The notes under the pieces are model-generated. The model made no database searches and was not told where the DNA came from. It worked only from the letters and a program-made list of their open reading frames with translations. A stretch of 16,530 bases of DNA, taken from assembly GCA_002005505.1 (NCBI GenBank), contig MVGU01001953.1:1-16530 (forward strand), in the 5' to 3' direction. The position numbers were made by a program, and so were the translations under genes. Below are positions 14,248 through 16,530 of the stretch, in pieces. The DNA is from Botryococcus braunii. Lineage: Eukaryota > Chlorophyta > Trebouxiophyceae. Numbering within the stretch: the first letter of the stretch is position 1; every line of letters starts with the position of its first letter.

Positions 14248-15213
14248 CTAAGCTCTCACTGCAAATATATGTTTACCTTACGTTGTAGCTGGTGTGTGTT
14301 GCCGCGCTGTCGGCTGGAGCAAGGTTGAGCCCTCCTGCACACTACCTAACCAAACGAGGTTTAAAGAAATTTCTTACAACAACTGTCCTCCTAGCTTACA
14401 CTAGCAATCGAGAGCCAAATGTAGCTTACAGATGAACGTCAAAAGCCTTCTTGGAACGTTCTTGGAACGTTAACGTGCACTTGCAAGATCGTCCCAGGCA
14501 TCAAATCTGAATGGCAGACTGCACAGGCGGGTTGGATATGCCTGCGACTTCACGTGATCACCGTGACTGATGTTACTCACGTGAACGATCACTAAACACA
14601 TATCATGATTTAACTCACGACAGGTTTCTATTCACAAGCAATGTATGTCAGTGTGGAGAAATTTATGAGGATGCTCGTCGGTTTGCAGTGTGAGGAGTAA
14701 ATTTGCTCACGAGGAACGGCTGACAGCTGTTGGTGCTCATGAGAGGTTAGTGTACTCTGTGGGAGCACCGACAGTCTAAGAGGGAGAGTCGGTAGGTACT
14801 GTAGGCATTCCAGAAGATTGTGCAGGTCAGGCAGGATGAGTAGTGGGAAAGGGGAAGACTAACTGTAATGTTGCCTACTTTATCAATTTGCTCACATGTC
14901 TTGAAAGAGTGATATGAATGCTTCACGCCGTATCAACCAATGGAGGCTGATGTCCTCGCAATAATGTTTCTCGTCAATATACTGCAAGAACCCTATCGCT
15001 GATACACGCACTACCAGTCAGCAATTGACTTCGGATAACGTTGTATGCTCGATTAAAAGGTTCTCTCTTCTTCACGATAAGGAATTCAAACCATTGTTAA
15101 GATAAATTACGGTTAGGATAGGCTTCACGATTTATTATAAATTAGATCTGGGCTGCTTTACAGATTTCAACGCATATGTACACCCCCCCCCCGCGGGGGA
15201 GTTTTTTGGGGGG
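14248..15213. other. Flank between elements B and D, no gene recognised
   Basis: No convincing frame or RNA gene is seen. Notable short items are a tandem TTCTTGGAACGT pair at 14449-14472 and two TCACGTGA palindromes near 14549-14557 and 14577-14584. At 15180-15216 there is a C10 ... G6 mirror stretch whose ends (ACACCCCCC/GGGGGGTGT) echo the terminal repeats of the 7791-8561 transposon. The right neighbour sequence ctaag at 14248-14252 would be element B's target duplication, but its partner is not visible. Confidence 0.4.
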
Positions 15214-15364
15214 TGTTGAGTTTTGAACATTATTATGAGGTGCCTTGTGCCTTAGATGACCTTCTAATGTACAAACAGGGTATGGACATAAGGTACAACC
15301 TGTATGGGCTCCCGAACGAACATATGGTACACTGTGATCTAGATCACGCGTTTGGTAAACGAAC

Positions 15365-15371
15365 TATTAAA
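15365..15371 (+). promoter_or_regulatory. TATA-like box upstream of X1 (element D)
   Basis: TATTAAA ends about 20 bp before X1 (15392). The spacing is a little short but consistent with transcription starting at or just inside X1. Confidence 0.35.
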
Positions 15372-15391
15372 GATCTGGTCGCTGCACAGTT

Positions 15392-15530
15392 GAGCAACTG
15401 GTTTGAAAAGATGCTGGGCACTATTGATGCTAGTCTTGTTCATTCAGTTGTGGTTGTTGAATATAGCAGACAGTCGTCCGAGACTGCAGGTTGAGGAACA
15501 TACTTTGACGACATGTCTGCCTGTTTACAG
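15392..15530 (+). repeat. Leader block X1 of element D
   Basis: Direct repeat of 15724-15862, offset 332, with roughly a dozen differences by eye, so older than A's pair. It opens GAGCAACTGGTTTGAAAAG and ends GTCTGCCTGTTTACAG, followed by the donor GTGTGG. A frame of 93 codons (15213-15494) crosses it but has no recognisable domain and is not conserved in the second copy. Confidence 0.85.
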
Positions 15531-15723
15531 GTGTGGTGACATAGAGTGTGTGATGCGCTGTGTTCATGTCTGATTGCTCAAGTGTGAGTGAAATCTTAGT
15601 GTACAATCCAGCCACCTAAACAGGTAAGGGACGGAGGCTGGATTGAGTATAGGAAGGTACTCGTTCTTAGCCGTCAGGAGTTTATCTGTGTAGAGTTGCT
15701 CATTGACAGATCATCATGTAACG

Positions 15724-15862
15724 GAGCAACTGGTTTGAAAAGATGCTGGGCACTACTGATGCTAGACTTGTTCATTCAGTTGTGATTGTTCAATATAACA
15801 GACATTCGTCCGGGACTGCAGCTTGAGGAACATACTATGACGACATGTCTGCCTGTCCACAG
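15724..15862 (+). repeat. Leader block X2 of element D
   Basis: Second copy of the block, preceded by ATGTAACG (TGTAA at 15717-15721) and ending GTCTGCCTGTCCACAG. Interval 15531-15862 is 332 nt with GT...AG ends, matching the predicted leader introns of the other elements. Confidence 0.85.
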
Positions 15863-15873
15863 GTGTTGCTGAT

Positions 15874-15888
15874 TTGCCCATAACCTAA
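15874..15888 (-). promoter_or_regulatory. Primer-binding-site-like remnant
   Basis: The plus strand gcccataacctaata equals the PBS plus LTR-end junction of element B (13543-13557). On the minus strand it reads TATTAGGTTATGGGC. It is followed on the plus strand by ten G and unrelated sequence, so it is a fragment of another minus-strand copy fused into or next to element D. Confidence 0.5.
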
Positions 15889-15905
15889 TAGGGGGGGGGG
15901 CAACA

Positions 15906-16154
15906 GTGCACGGGAAGACTGGCATGCCTGTGTTGTCCCAAGCAGTGATGAGGTGTGACACGAGGAGCACACATGTGCTTGTGTGACTTTGAAATATGGA
16001 TTCCATGTAGATTTGCCAATATGTGATTGTGTCGTGAAACATGATACCAGGAGTCAGCGGAGAGTGGGTCCAAATGCACAAAAATGTGCAAGGGAGATAG
16101 AACCTGCAGTCCATACATATGTTACTCATAACTGCCACAATCAACAGACACAAA

Positions 16155-16228
<74 letters not shown>

Positions 16229-16530
16229 AAAAAACAATAACAACGACTAAATACACAAAACTACCACGTAAGCATCGACGAATCGATTCAGCCCAAGGCT
16301 TTTATTCTAAGGTACCATCAGATCGAGGTACCGTGGGAACCGATCCGTAAATGTTACATCCTTCAAGGACACCTAAGTTCCAATTTATTAGGAGAATACC
16401 AACATTGACCCAGATGCTATGACTGGCTCAATTGACAAAGTCCATGTCAGCCTCCAAAAACATGTCACGACTTAAATGTCCATAGTTCAGTATCAACTCG
16501 AAGTGTTCAACTTGAAGGTCAAGCACTCCT
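15906..16530. other. Right-end sequence with 72-A tract, no gene recognised
   Basis: No domain or RNA gene is seen. Open frames across the A-run are artefacts (poly-Lys or poly-Phe). The sequence after the run is A-rich and then ordinary. Confidence 0.5.
16156..16227 (+). repeat. Poly(A) tract, 72 uninterrupted A
   Basis: A run of 72 A, preceded by acagacacaaac and followed by caaaaaacaataacaa. It could be the tail of a retroposed RNA, an expanded microsatellite, or an assembly artefact. No TGTAA is found just upstream, so it does not look like the tail of an mRNA ended by the signal used in the LTRs. Confidence 0.9.

Larger units (their letters stand above)
15214..15905 (+). repeat. Likely LTR remnant of element D
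   Basis: The bounds TGTTG...CAACA are tentative; no target duplication is visible. Inside, the order matches the other LTRs: a 14-bp palindrome GTGATCTAGATCAC at 15334-15347 (again CTAG-centred), a TATTAAA box at 15365-15371, block X1 15392-15530 followed by GTGTGG, TGTAA at 15717-15721, and block X2 15724-15862. A plus-strand primer-binding site does not follow; instead a reversed one is found at 15874-15888. This is therefore a truncated or rearranged copy. Confidence 0.55.

Noticed and set aside
15213..15494. 93-codon plus-strand ORF as a host gene
   Set aside because: It spans the U3 and X1 of element D and the frame is not preserved in the X2 copy. No domain is recognised.
15776..16243. 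155-codon minus-strand ORF with poly-Phe and its poly-Lys counterpart
   Set aside because: Created by the 72-A tract; the rest of the frame has no conserved feature.

Overview
The window looks like a nuclear, repeat-dense stretch of a eukaryotic genome, probably a green alga (chlorophyte). The support is indirect. Primer-binding sites match the anticodon arm of a plant-type initiator tRNA-Met. TGTAA, the poly(A) signal known from chlorophytes such as Chlamydomonas and Volvox, recurs at one fixed place in four LTRs. Introns are GT-AG. No host protein-coding gene is recognisable. Nearly everything identifiable is Ty1/copia LTR-retrotransposon material. Some homopolymers are very long (72 A, 10 C, 10 G).

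Layout. Element A (plus strand, 1-6662) lacks only most of its 5' LTR: LTR end 1-72, primer-binding site 73-88, an extra leader ORF (129-639, 'ORF0'), gag-protease-integrase (666-3353), a long linker frame (3161-4354), RT-RNase H (4294-5916), polypurine tract, and 3' LTR 5935-6662. The 72 bases of 5' LTR in view equal the 3' LTR exactly, so A is young. It landed in an older minus-strand copia RNase H gene, of which 6663-7250 remains. At 7791-8561 lies a terminal-inverted-repeat DNA element with a TTA target duplication. From 8562 to about 11585 there is C-rich, G-poor sequence without a recognisable gene. Then come two nested minus-strand copia starts. Element B has LTR 13553-14247, a primer-binding site and the start of ORF0. 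Element C is inserted in B's ORF0, with a 1504-bp LTR (11748-13251), a primer-binding site and a 44-codon ORF. Element D is a likely plus-strand LTR remnant at about 15214-15905. The right end holds a 72-A tract.

The most interesting signal is in the LTRs. All four carry a block (X) twice, with copy ends 323-354 bp apart. The upstream copy X1 is always followed by a splice donor (CAG|GT). The downstream copy X2 is always preceded closely by TGTAA and ends in CAG next to the short segment leading to the primer-binding site. In element C, X1 is interrupted by three GT-AG introns of 123, 86 and 104 nt. X2 is the same 325 nt with all three removed exactly (323 of 325 bases equal by eye). I infer that transcription starts at X1, the leader is spliced, RNA ends just inside X2, and reverse transcription writes the spliced leader back into the LTR as X2. 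The LTR would then hold an unspliced and a spliced copy of its own leader, re-copied each cycle.

Second, the ORF0 proteins of elements A and B begin with a close imitation of the histone H3 tail: MGRTKQSGRMSTGGK in A (with Met where H3 has Lys9) and MAKKRTKQTAPKTT in B. This suggests histone mimicry by a retrotransposon. Element C's short ORF in the same place begins with a SUMO-interaction-like motif instead.
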